DNA from: DAOTYH01 sp034435015
Lineage (GTDB): Bacteria > Chloroflexota > Anaerolineae > Aggregatilineales > UBA3940
Reading direction: 5' to 3'
DNA length: 23,229 bases
Assembly: GCA_034435015.1 (NCBI GenBank)
Contig: DAOTYH010000009.1
Coordinates: forward strand, 1 to 23,229
Part shown: positions 7,855 to 14,410 of the stretch, one piece after another
How positions within the stretch are numbered: the first letter of the stretch is position 1
Layout: each line of letters opens with the position of its first letter
Position numbers and translations under genes: made by a program
The notes under the pieces: generated by a model
Databases searched by the model: none
What the model was told of the DNA's origin: nothing
What the model saw: the letters and a program-made list of their open reading frames with translations, nothing else

Positions 7855-10800
7855 CTAACAGCAACGACGAACCCCTACCTGAAGGGCCTCTTCATCGAAG
7901 CTATACTCCCCCACTTTCTCGCCCTCAGGTGAGCGCGTAGCCCTTAACTCCACAGTGAGCGTCTCGTTCTTGATCAGCTCTGCAAACTGTTCCACAGCGC
8001 GAGCCAGCCGATCACTGGCCCGGTAGGTTGTGATGATGCGATCCTCAATGTTGAAATCCGCTTCCCGACGCAATGTCTGAACGCGGCGGATGAACTCACG
8101 TGCCAGCCCTTCAGCTACAAGCTCCTCGGTCAACACCACATTGAGCGCCGCTAAATAGTTCCCTTCCTGAGCAACCGCGTAGCCCACAGCAGGATTAATC
8201 TTGACTTCAACCTCCTCAGGGGTCAAGGTAGCCTCCTGACCGTTATAGCGTACCGTGATAGGCCGCCCGGCAAGCAGAGTCCGGGCATACTCGCCAGTCT
8301 GATCCTCACGGAGCAATTTCTGGATGGCCGGGAAGTCCTTCCCAAAGCGCGGCCCCAGCAATTGGGGTAGCGGATTAAGAGCATAGGTGACTACATCACC
8401 AGGGCTGTCCAGCAAGGACACTTGCTTGATGTTAAGCTCCTCGGCTACGATAGGCAGATAAGCGGTGACTGCCTCAGCTTCAAGCGGGGGCAATGAAAAG
8501 AGAGCCTCTGCCAGCGGCTGGCGGACTTTAATCTGAGCGTTGTTGCGGGCCGCATGCCCCAGACTGACCAACCGCATGACCAGTTTCATGTCATTCAGGA
8601 GTTTCTGGTCAATCAAAGACTTATCTGCCTGCGGCCACATGGACAGATGAACACTCTCTGGGGCGCCCGGATCAGCCGAGCCAACCAAGTTGCGATAGAT
8701 CTCCTCAGCAATGAACGGCATAGTCGGGGCGAGCAGTTGGCTGACCGTCACCAGACACTCATACAGGGTCAGGTAAGCAGATACCTTATCGGTATCACTA
8801 TCGCTCTTCCAGAAACGCCGTCTGGAACGGCGAACATACCAGTTACTCAGAAGCTCAACCACAAACTGCTCAATGGGGCGTGTCGCCCCCGGCACATCAT
8901 AGGTTTCATAGGCCTCTGTTACATCAAGCACCAGCTTGTGCAGTTCAGCCAGAATCCAGCGGTCAAGTTCGCTCCGTTGACTGGGAGGCACAGAGACTTG
9001 AGTGGGGTTGAACTTGTCTAGGTTCGCATATTCGACAAAGAAGCGATAGACATTCCAGAGTGTCTGCCAGAAGGAATGGTAGACCTGCCCGACCAACGCA
9101 GTTGAGAAGCGGCGTGCTTCACCGGGCGGCCCGGCAGTATACATGTACCACCGAAAGACATCTGCCCCGTAAGTGTTGATGACGTCCCAAGGCTCAACGA
9201 CATTCCCCCGGCTCTTGGACATCTTCTTGCCGTCTTCGTCAAGAATATGCCCTAGGCAGATCACGTTCTTGAAGCACACGCTGTCAAACAGCAGGGTGCT
9301 GATGGCATGGAGTGAATAGAACCAGCCCCGTGTCTGATCCACCGCCTCACAAATGAAGTCTGCCGGGAACTGTTCCTGAAATCGCTCTTGATTCTGGTAA
9401 GGGTAGCCCCACTGTGCGACCGGCATTGAGCCAGAGTCAAACCACACATCAATCAGCTCAGGTACACGGCGCATCATACCTATACCGCACTTGCGGCATG
9501 GCCACGTCACTTCATCCACATACGGACGGTGCAGGTCAAGCCCAGACTGATCTGTACCGGTCAACTCACTTAGCTCGGCTACACCGCCCACACAGTGTTG
9601 ATGTCCACACTGGTCACAAACCCAGACCGGCAGGGGTGTGCCCCAGTACCGTTCGCGGCCCAGCGCCCAATCTACATTCCCTTCCAGCCAGTCTCCGAAG
9701 CGCCCGTCACGGATATGCTCCGGAACCCAGTTGATGGTCTTATTCAGGCGTACCATGTTGTCACGGCGGGCTGTCGTGCGAATATACCATGTCTGACGGG
9801 CGTAATACAGAAGCGGCGTATCACACCGCCAGCAGAAGGGATAAGTGTGCCTGTAGGTGCCAGATCGGAACATCAGCCCGCGTGCGCGCAGTTCCTCGAT
9901 AATTTGGCGATCAGCTTTCTTGACCCACACCCCAGCCCATGGCACAACTTCATCAATAAAAGTGCCATCCGGCTTGACAGTCTGAAGCACAGGCAGGCCA
10001 AACTGCTGACCTACTGTCAGGTCATCAGCCCCGAAGGCCGGCGCGATATGGACAATGCCAGTGCCTTCCGTTGTGCTGACAAAATCCCCTGCCACTACAT
10101 AGGCATAGTCCTGCTCCACAGGCAGGAAGGTGTACAACGGGTCGTAGTGAAGGCCCAGCAGATCACGGCCTTTCAGCCGCTCAACAACTTCATAGCTGTC
10201 GGCCTTATCAGCGAGGGCATAACTGCGCAGTGCATCAGCCAAGATCAGGGTTTCAGGTTGGCCCGCCTCATTGAGGCCGCGCACCCTGACATAATCCACC
10301 TCCTCGCCGACAGCCAGCGCCACGTTTCCGGGCAGTGTCCACGGTGTCGTCGTCCAGACGAGGAAGAAAGTGTTATCAGCACCCTTTACCTTAAAGCGTA
10401 CAAAGATCGAAGGGTCCACTGTATCGTCTTTGTAGCCCTGATTGACTTCATGGCTGGACAGCGGAGTGCCACAGCGCGGGCAGTAGGGAACTACCTTATA
10501 GCCCTGATAGAGCAGGCCCTGATCCCATAATTGGCGCAGAATCCACCATACAGACTGGATATACTCATTGGTAAATGTGATGTAGGCATTATCCACATCC
10601 ACCCAGAAAGCGATCCGCTCGGTTAGTTCCTCCCATTCCCGAATGTAGCTGAGGGCGCTCTCTTTACATTGAGCGTTGAACTTGGCAATGCCATACTCTT
10701 CGATCTGCCGCTTATGCTCGAAGCCCAGCTTGTGTTCCACCTCAATCTCGACAGGCAAGCCGTGTGTATCCCAGCCGCCCTTGCGCAGGACGTAGTAGCC

Positions 10801-11025
10801 CCGCATAGTCTTGTAGCGCGGAAACATATCTTTGAACGCTCTGGCCAGCACATGGTGGGAACCGGGCCGACCGTTGGCGGTCGGAGGCCCCTCGTAGAAG
10901 ACGTAACGCGGCCCGCCGGCTCGTTCCTGCATAGTACGGTGGAAGATGTCGTGCTGACGCCAGAACTGAAGTTGGTCATTTTCGACCGACTGAACATCTG
11001 CCTTCGGTGATACCGTTTTAAACAT
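7855..11025 (-). CDS. ileS: Isoleucyl-tRNA synthetase, type 2 (eukaryote-like) with GXHH motif
   Basis: Charges tRNA-Ile in the cytoplasm; 1056 aa. The HIGH-equivalent reads Gly55-Ser56-His57-His58 in NGRPGSHH, a swapped GXHH form instead of HXGH. KMSKS is at about 601-605 (KKMSKSRGN). A large CP1 editing insertion lies between about 190 and 400, with CPRC and CWRC cysteine pairs at its borders and further cysteine pairs near 475 and 515. The long C-terminal part (VKINPAVGYAVAQEG..., EFIRRVQTLRREADF) is that of type 2 IleRS, the form also found in eukaryotes and many Chloroflexota and Actinobacteria. The ATG at 11025 is chosen because GGGAGGA lies 3-9 nt before it; the ATG at 11037 falls inside the leader hairpin. 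Type 2 enzymes are known to tolerate mupirocin, and the GXHH variant is reported as hyper-resistant. Expression is probably controlled by the leader at 11034-11150. Confidence 0.97.
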   Translation of the reverse strand: MFKTVSPKADVQSVENDQLQFWRQHDIFHRTMQERAGGPRYVFYEGPPTANGRPGSHHVLARAFKDMFPRYKTMRGYYVLRKGGWDTHGLPVEIEVEHKLGFEHKRQIEEYGIAKFNAQCKESALSYIREWEELTERIAFWVDVDNAYITFTNEYIQSVWWILRQLWDQGLLYQGYKVVPYCPRCGTPLSSHEVNQGYKDDTVDPSIFVRFKVKGADNTFFLVWTTTPWTLPGNVALAVGEEVDYVRVRGLNEAGQPETLILADALRSYALADKADSYEVVERLKGRDLLGLHYDPLYTFLPVEQDYAYVVAGDFVSTTEGTGIVHIAPAFGADDLTVGQQFGLPVLQTVKPDGTFIDEVVPWAGVWVKKADRQIIEELRARGLMFRSGTYRHTYPFCWRCDTPLLYYARQTWYIRTTARRDNMVRLNKTINWVPEHIRDGRFGDWLEGNVDWALGRERYWGTPLPVWVCDQCGHQHCVGGVAELSELTGTDQSGLDLHRPYVDEVTWPCRKCGIGMMRRVPELIDVWFDSGSMPVAQWGYPYQNQERFQEQFPADFICEAVDQTRGWFYSLHAISTLLFDSVCFKNVICLGHILDEDGKKMSKSRGNVVEPWDVINTYGADVFRWYMYTAGPPGEARRFSTALVGQVYHSFWQTLWNVYRFFVEYANLDKFNPTQVSVPPSQRSELDRWILAELHKLVLDVTEAYETYDVPGATRPIEQFVVELLSNWYVRRSRRRFWKSDSDTDKVSAYLTLYECLVTVSQLLAPTMPFIAEEIYRNLVGSADPGAPESVHLSMWPQADKSLIDQKLLNDMKLVMRLVSLGHAARNNAQIKVRQPLAEALFSLPPLEAEAVTAYLPIVAEELNIKQVSLLDSPGDVVTYALNPLPQLLGPRFGKDFPAIQKLLREDQTGEYARTLLAGRPITVRYNGQEATLTPEEVEVKINPAVGYAVAQEGNYLAALNVVLTEELVAEGLAREFIRRVQTLRREADFNIEDRIITTYRASDRLARAVEQFAELIKNETLTVELRATRSPEGEKVGEYSFDEEALQVGVRRCC

Positions 11026-11033
11026 GAGTCCTC

Positions 11034-11106
11034 CCATTCAGTGTGTCAGGTTAGTTAGTCAGGTAGATGGCATGAAGTAGTATGACTATCCTGACACACT
11101 GAATGG
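11034..11106 (-). promoter_or_regulatory. ileS leader hairpin abutting the ribosome-binding site
   Basis: Perfect 17-bp inverted repeat: the 5' RNA arm CCATTCAGTGTGTCAGG (11106-11090) and the 3' arm CCTGACACACTGAATGG (11050-11034). An inner 6-bp pairing TAGTCA/TGACTA (11088-11083 with 11061-11056) extends it. The last two G of the 3' arm are the first bases of the ileS SD GGGAGGA (11035-11029), so the folded stem partly sequesters and sterically blocks the SD. No U-tract follows, so it is not an intrinsic terminator. The leader ORF runs through the 5' arm and loop and stops exactly before the 3' arm. This is the geometry of a translational attenuator; function is inferred. Confidence 0.75.
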
Positions 11107-11134
11107 ATCGAGGCGCCGCGCGACGCTGCGCCAT
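11051..11134 (-). CDS. ileS leader peptide, Ile-rich, 27 aa
   Basis: ATG at 11134 to TAA at 11053-11051. The peptide starts MAQRRAAPRSIQCV and continues RIVILLHAIYLTN. It has four Ile codons (ATT at 11, ATA at 16 and 18, ATC at 23), and seven of residues 16-25 are Ile, Leu or Val, like known ilv leader peptides. The ATA codons 16 and 18 lie directly after the 5' arm of the ileS leader hairpin, so a ribosome waiting there for Ile-tRNA would cover that arm. The TAA is the last triplet before the 3' arm. The SD upstream is exceptionally strong (11136-11148). Translation and a regulatory role are inferred, but the coincidence of strong SD, Ile codons, hairpin geometry and the gene downstream is hard to explain otherwise. 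Confidence 0.7.
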   Translation of the reverse strand: MAQRRAAPRSIQCVRIVILLHAIYLTN

Positions 11135-11135
11135 A

Positions 11136-11148
11136 GGATCACCCCCCT
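11136..11148 (-). promoter_or_regulatory. Extended Shine-Dalgarno of the ileS leader peptide
   Basis: AGGGGGGTGATCC matches the full complement of a standard bacterial 16S 3' tail (AAGGAGGTGATCC) at 11 of 13 positions, and the other two are A-to-G changes that still allow G-U pairs. The core is 7 nt from the ATG at 11134. Ordinary genes in this window have only 4-7 nt SDs, so this site marks a real, efficiently initiated start. Confidence 0.65.
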
Positions 11149-11171
11149 TTGTTACGTGAATTGATAGATAT

Positions 11172-11194
11172 GGAGCGACCGCTTTGGTCGCCCC
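11172..11194 (-). terminator. Hairpin downstream of the J-domain-like gene, possible terminator
   Basis: A 9-bp stem with one G-U pair, GGGGCGACC / GGTCGCTCC, with the 5-nt loop AAAGC, starting 29 nt past the stop of the J-domain-like gene and before the ileS leader ORF. It is followed by ATATCTATCAATT, not a true U-run, so it may be a weak or factor-assisted terminator. No convincing separate ileS promoter is visible between it and the leader ORF, so ileS may depend partly on read-through. Confidence 0.45.
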
Positions 11195-11223
11195 GCTCAA
11201 GCCTGATTTAAAGCCGATCTTGG

Positions 11224-12009
11224 CTACAGCAGTGATTTCAACCTGACTCGCTCGCGCTGGGCCTCCTTCAACGTGGCCTGAAGCTCAGCTTTCAGCTCAA
11301 GCAGAAAATCCCGCCCCTGGGTTTCTGCCTGCTCCGCAAAGGCCCTGATCTTAGCCACAGCGCCGTGCTGTAACTCAAACGATTCGCCTTCTAGCTTGAA
11401 GATCAATTGTTCCAGCATGTAGGCACGATCGCGTAATTCCTTCACTACCTTCTCATCCACTATTGCCGGCAGATTGGATTGTCTGCTGAGGGCCTGAGCT
11501 GTAGCCCGCAGAGTGACCTCGTCGCGGCGGACATAAGCCTGATTAGCTTTCTCCATCAGCTCTTTGTTACGCTTTTGCTCCGAGGTCGTCTTAGCTAGAG
11601 CAGGATGGATTTTAGCCACAACCTGCTTGTAGGCCTCCTTCAGCGCAGGGGAGGCTGGCGGCAGGTCACGGGGGTCAGTGGGCTTAGGCGGGCGTTTGCC
11701 TTTCCAGACCCGCTCATACTGCTCCTGAACCGGGACATAATCCTCATTGGCAAAACGATTCAAGGGCGACTCTGCCAGTCCTGGGCCGGCAGTAGCGCGA
11801 TCCCCCAGTGCAATGCGCATGTCGGCAATCTCCCGCTGTACCCGCACAAGCTCCTGATGATAGCGCAGTACTTCCTTTTGATAGCGTGCAAGGAAGGGGG
11901 CTAGAACGCTTTCCAGCTCGGCCACATCGCCGCATACTTCTGCCAGGCGATCCTCAAGCCGGGCAATCTGCTTACTCAATGTGCTCATTTGCTCTTGAAG
12001 AGAGACCAT
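11224..12009 (-). CDS. Coiled-coil protein with degenerate J-domain-like segment
   Basis: A 261-aa cytoplasmic protein with no signal peptide. Residues about 1-70 form a heptad-rich coiled coil (EQMSTLSKQIARLEDRLAEV). A segment at about 122-165 resembles the J-domain core: LKEAYKQVVAKIHPALAK, then KELMEKANQAY. The invariant HPD is HPA (135-137), so Hsp70 stimulation is doubtful. The C-terminal third is again helical and charged (FKLEGESFELQHG...LKAELQATLKEAQRERVRL). The ATG at 12009 has GGAG about 11 nt upstream; a GTG at 12099 (30 residues more, no SD) and an ATG at 11988 are alternatives. A weak promoter-like pair TTGAAC-N17-TTTTAT (12090-12062) lies upstream. Similar proteins are often labelled DnaJ-like; the actual role is unknown. 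Confidence 0.65.
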   Translation of the reverse strand: MVSLQEQMSTLSKQIARLEDRLAEVCGDVAELESVLAPFLARYQKEVLRYHQELVRVQREIADMRIALGDRATAGPGLAESPLNRFANEDYVPVQEQYERVWKGKRPPKPTDPRDLPPASPALKEAYKQVVAKIHPALAKTTSEQKRNKELMEKANQAYVRRDEVTLRATAQALSRQSNLPAIVDEKVVKELRDRAYMLEQLIFKLEGESFELQHGAVAKIRAFAEQAETQGRDFLLELKAELQATLKEAQRERVRLKSLL

Positions 12010-12105
12010 ACTTGCGCTTTCTCCATGGGTATCAATGACAATGTCCTTGCCCCGCCCCCTGATAAAATCTCGCCCCTGTGTTGTGTTCAACCATACCACT
12101 AACCA

Positions 12106-12810
12106 TTAAGTGTAACTTATCTCTGAGTGTTTTGTATAGGCCGCCAGCACAAAATCATAACCCTTGTCAGGGTAAAGCCATCGTAGCGGGATACCTCTCT
12201 CATCAAACCAGCTAAACGCCCGGACCCCATCGCTCAAGACGACCTCAAAATGGCTGGCCTGCTCGAACAGGCCGGCTGGTGTCTCACACCGCTCGGCGCC
12301 GCGCGGCTTTACGCTGAAACGGAGAACCCGCCCACCCATGATCTCTTCGCCCCACAGGTCAGGGCTAAACACCGGCATTGCCCATACCCTACCCTGTGCC
12401 TGGTCAGGGTAGCCACGCCATACATAGTCATGGCCAATTACCGGCGGATAATCCACCTCATATCCGGTCGCAATGTCCATCATTTCCTGACGCACCGGCT
12501 GGCCTTCCAACTGCCGTGCAACCCGGACGACTTCATCCTCAAAGGTATATTGTGCGGCGGCATTGATACTGCCATGTTTATACCGGACTCTCAGCCACTC
12601 CGGACGTCCGCTCGGCCCGCGCTGTAAGTGAGTCAACAGATCAGGGCCGCCCTCCCTGCTGATGTCTGCACGCACGATCTCCGTGCCATCTGGCAGGCGT
12701 GTGATCCGCCACAACTCGATCTGGTTGATCCGCCTGCCCCCGATCAGGCAGAGATATTGTCCCTGACAGACAGGTATTTCCTCTGATCGGATACTGTGCA
12801 GTAGGCGCAC
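12106..12810 (-). CDS. Conserved-looking protein of unknown function
   Basis: A 234-aa product that I do not recognise. It is rich in predicted beta strands and aromatic residues (QIELWRITRLPDG, EWLRVRYKHG, YVWRGYPD, LRFSVKPRG) and ends with a segment, SWFDERGIPLRWLYPDKGYDFVLAAY, that has the look of the lipid- or sugar-conjugate-binding beta-barrel families with a final G-x-PLR-x-x-YP motif. That comparison is only by appearance. There is no signal peptide or membrane segment. The GTG start at 12810 directly follows the alaX TAA with no intervening base and uses the SD GGAGGTGGAGG inside the end of alaX, so it is translationally coupled to alaX. It lies in an operon with alaX upstream and the J-domain-like gene downstream. 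Confidence 0.7.
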   Translation of the reverse strand: MRLLHSIRSEEIPVCQGQYLCLIGGRRINQIELWRITRLPDGTEIVRADISREGGPDLLTHLQRGPSGRPEWLRVRYKHGSINAAAQYTFEDEVVRVARQLEGQPVRQEMMDIATGYEVDYPPVIGHDYVWRGYPDQAQGRVWAMPVFSPDLWGEEIMGGRVLRFSVKPRGAERCETPAGLFEQASHFEVVLSDGVRAFSWFDERGIPLRWLYPDKGYDFVLAAYTKHSEISYT

Positions 12811-13530
12811 TTATGCCTCCACCTCCAGGTAGATACGTTTGTTGATTTTACCTTTGCTTTTGTAATCTACCACTTGCAGATGTCCCACCTCTGAGGTGTT
12901 GCGGACATGCGTTCCGCCATCTGCCTGAAGGTCAAGGCCGACGATCTCGACTGTGCGCACCTGAGTAATCCCCTCAGGAAGCAGGTTGATCTTGGTGCGA
13001 ATCAAATCAGGTATCTGAAAGGCCTGCTCGCGGGGCAGGATGGCGATACGCACCTCACGGGCGGCAACTACCTCCGCGTTGATCTTCTCTTCGATCTCCT
13101 TCACAAACTCCTGACGCATGGTCTCGAACTCAAAATCCATCCGCCCCTTAAGCGGCTCCATGTCACCGCCGGTGACTGAGGCGCCATAATCCCGCCAGAT
13201 CACTCCACATAGGATATGCATAGCCGTGTGAGTGCGCATGAGTTGATAGCGGCGTTCCCAGTCAAGCCGGCCCTCTACACATTCCCCCACCGGCGGCAGG
13301 GAAACTCCCTCGACAAAATGCAAGACAGAGTCACCGGCCTTCTTAGCATGGGTGACTTGATAGGTTGTACCCCCCACTGAGAGCGTACCCCTGTCAGCCG
13401 GTTGACCGCCCCCGCCCGGATAGAAAGCAGTTCGATCTAAGATCACTGCACGAGTCTCGGGAACAACCCCAACGATAGTCGCCTCAAAGTTTTGGATGTA
13501 ACTATCCATCTGGTAGAGCAAATCTGTCAT
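12811..13530 (-). CDS. alaX: AlaX-type alanyl-tRNA editing protein
   Basis: A stand-alone homologue of the AlaRS editing domain that hydrolyses mischarged Ser- or Gly-tRNA-Ala in trans; 239 aa, the size of the medium AlaX class. It has the N-terminal beta-barrel motif FYPGGGGQPADRG (37-49) and the zinc-site motif H-x3-H (His101, His105). The second half of the site reads DGGTH (Asp204, His208), with Asp where AlaRS and many AlaX proteins have Cys. The Asp may be a subfamily feature. The ATG at 13530 has AGGTGAGG 6 nt upstream and begins just before the homologous region. An in-frame ATG at 13623 would add 31 residues encoded by the leader's hairpins and has no SD. It is first in its operon, after a strong promoter and an attenuator-like leader. 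Confidence 0.9.
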   Translation of the reverse strand: MTDLLYQMDSYIQNFEATIVGVVPETRAVILDRTAFYPGGGGQPADRGTLSVGGTTYQVTHAKKAGDSVLHFVEGVSLPPVGECVEGRLDWERRYQLMRTHTAMHILCGVIWRDYGASVTGGDMEPLKGRMDFEFETMRQEFVKEIEEKINAEVVAAREVRIAILPREQAFQIPDLIRTKINLLPEGITQVRTVEIVGLDLQADGGTHVRNTSEVGHLQVVDYKSKGKINKRIYLEVEA

Positions 13531-13552
13531 TGCCCGCCTCACCTGAATCTCT

Positions 13553-13591
13553 ATAAAAACAAGGCCCTCAGTCCCCCCAGAGACGAGAGCC
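13553..13591 (-). terminator. Intrinsic terminator in the alaX leader
   Basis: Minus-strand stem GGCTCTC-GTCTC / GGGAC-T-GAGGGCC: 12 bp with one bulged T, two G-U pairs and the loop TGGG. It is followed by TTGTTTTTAT. It lies between the promoter at 13673-13700 and the alaX SD, so it must be conditionally bypassed for alaX to be expressed. Confidence 0.6.
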
Positions 13592-13612
13592 CCCCTCCCG
13601 TAATGCCGCCCT
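13579..13612 (-). promoter_or_regulatory. T-box-like antiterminator in the alaX leader
   Basis: Minus-strand AGGG, then the 7-nt bulge CGGCATT, then ACGGGAG-GGGGG-CTCTCGT, then CTCT. Helix lengths, the 7-nt bulge and the shared CTCTCGTCTC strand copy the T-box antiterminator/terminator switch; the strand is shared with the terminator at 13553-13591. The bulge departs from the T-box consensus UGGNACC at three positions, each a transition, including the U that pairs with the tRNA terminal A. Only about 55 nt precede it, so no full Stem I fits. It may be a degenerate or minimal T-box, or a different attenuator. Confidence 0.4.
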
Positions 13613-13672
13613 TGATCTCGCATGGCCGTGAGACAGTTTTGCCTCTTTTGTCACTGCCTGCTGTTAAGGTCT

Positions 13673-13700
13673 ATTATCGCATGCCCTGATAGGGTGTCAA
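13673..13700 (-). promoter_or_regulatory. Sigma70-type promoter of the alaX operon
   Basis: Minus-strand TTGACA (13700-13695), a 16-nt spacer, then GATAAT (13678-13673). The spacer contains the near-palindrome CCCTATCAGGG, a possible operator. The predicted start near 13666 gives a leader of about 135 nt before the alaX ATG. Confidence 0.7.
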
Positions 13701-13759
13701 GCCGGCATATGGATAGAAACCTCTCCGCCCTGAGGTTGAACCAAACCATGCCCCTGCGT

Positions 13760-13788
13760 TTGACAATCTGAGTTAGATCGGACACAAT
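13760..13788 (+). promoter_or_regulatory. Sigma70-type promoter of the frr operon
   Basis: TTGACA (13760-13765), a 17-nt spacer, then CACAAT (13783-13788), about 53 nt before the frr ATG. It is divergent from the alaX promoter, and the two -35 boxes are 59 bp apart. Confidence 0.7.
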
Positions 13789-13841
13789 CGAAATAGGCCA
13801 TCCACCTGATAAGTCGCCTGTTTTCTACTTCGGAGCTGGAC

Positions 13842-14399
13842 ATGATCAAAGACGCATTGCAAGACGCAGAGATGCGCATGAAGGGCGCTGTTCACTCATT
13901 GGAAGAAGACTTGGCAGGGATACGTACTGGGCGGGCCTCTCCCGCGCTGGTTGAGAGGCTGATGGTTGAATACTATGGCGTGCCCACCCCATTACTACAA
14001 CTGGCGACGATTGCGGCACCGGAGCCTCAACTACTGACGATCCGCCCCTTTGACCCCGGCGCCTTGAACACCATTGAGAAGGCTATCCGGGCATCCGACT
14101 TGGGACTGAACCCTATCAATGACGGCAAATTAATCCGGCTCGTTATACCTGCCCTGACCGAGGAACGCCGTCAGGAACTGGTCAAGATCGTTCACAAACG
14201 AGTCGAAGAAGCTAAGGTGGCTGTGCGCAATGTTCGGCGTGATGCGCTGGAGGACATGCGCGACTTCGAGAAGGAGAAATTGATCTCTGAGGATGAGTTC
14301 TATCGAGGCAAGGAAGAACTTGAAAAGCTGACGAACCGCTACATTGAGCAGGTAGAACAGGTCGGCGCACGTAAGGAACAGGATATTTTGGAAGTCTAG
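13842..14399 (+). CDS. frr: Ribosome recycling factor
   Basis: With EF-G and IF3, splits the post-termination ribosome. Its 185 aa are full length for the family. Domain I helices are evident (DAEMRMKGAVHSLEEDLAGIRTG near the start; ERRQELVKIVHKRVEEAKVAVRNVRRDA in the second half), and the conserved GRASPALVERLMVEYYGVPTPL signature spans about residues 29-50. The C-terminus LTNRYIEQVEQ is typical. The ATG has GGAG 6 nt upstream. It leads a plus-strand operon in the widely conserved order frr-uppS-cdsA. The usual upstream partners tsf and pyrH are absent; a promoter and the divergent alaX operon lie there instead. Confidence 0.97.
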   Translation: MIKDALQDAEMRMKGAVHSLEEDLAGIRTGRASPALVERLMVEYYGVPTPLLQLATIAAPEPQLLTIRPFDPGALNTIEKAIRASDLGLNPINDGKLIRLVIPALTEERRQELVKIVHKRVEEAKVAVRNVRRDALEDMRDFEKEKLISEDEFYRGKEELEKLTNRYIEQVEQVGARKEQDILEV

Positions 14400-14410
14400 A
14401 GGATATTAAT

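Noticed and set aside
9595..10530. 311-codon open frame on the plus strand inside ileS
   Set aside because: It is antisense to a clearly real synthetase gene, has no family-like motifs, and is explained by codon bias.
11034..11106. The 17-bp inverted repeat as a transposon end pair or MITE
   Set aside because: It lies exactly between the leader ORF and the ileS SD, has no flanking target duplication that I can see, and its arms coincide with codon and stop positions of the leader ORF.
11026..11223. Classical T-box riboswitch in front of ileS
   Set aside because: No UGGNACC box or antiterminator/terminator pair is visible, the large hairpin has no U-run after it, and the leader-peptide model explains the elements better.
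13531..13623. Longer AlaX starting at the ATG 13623
   Set aside because: No SD is present, the added residues do not resemble AlaX, and the bases form the leader hairpins.
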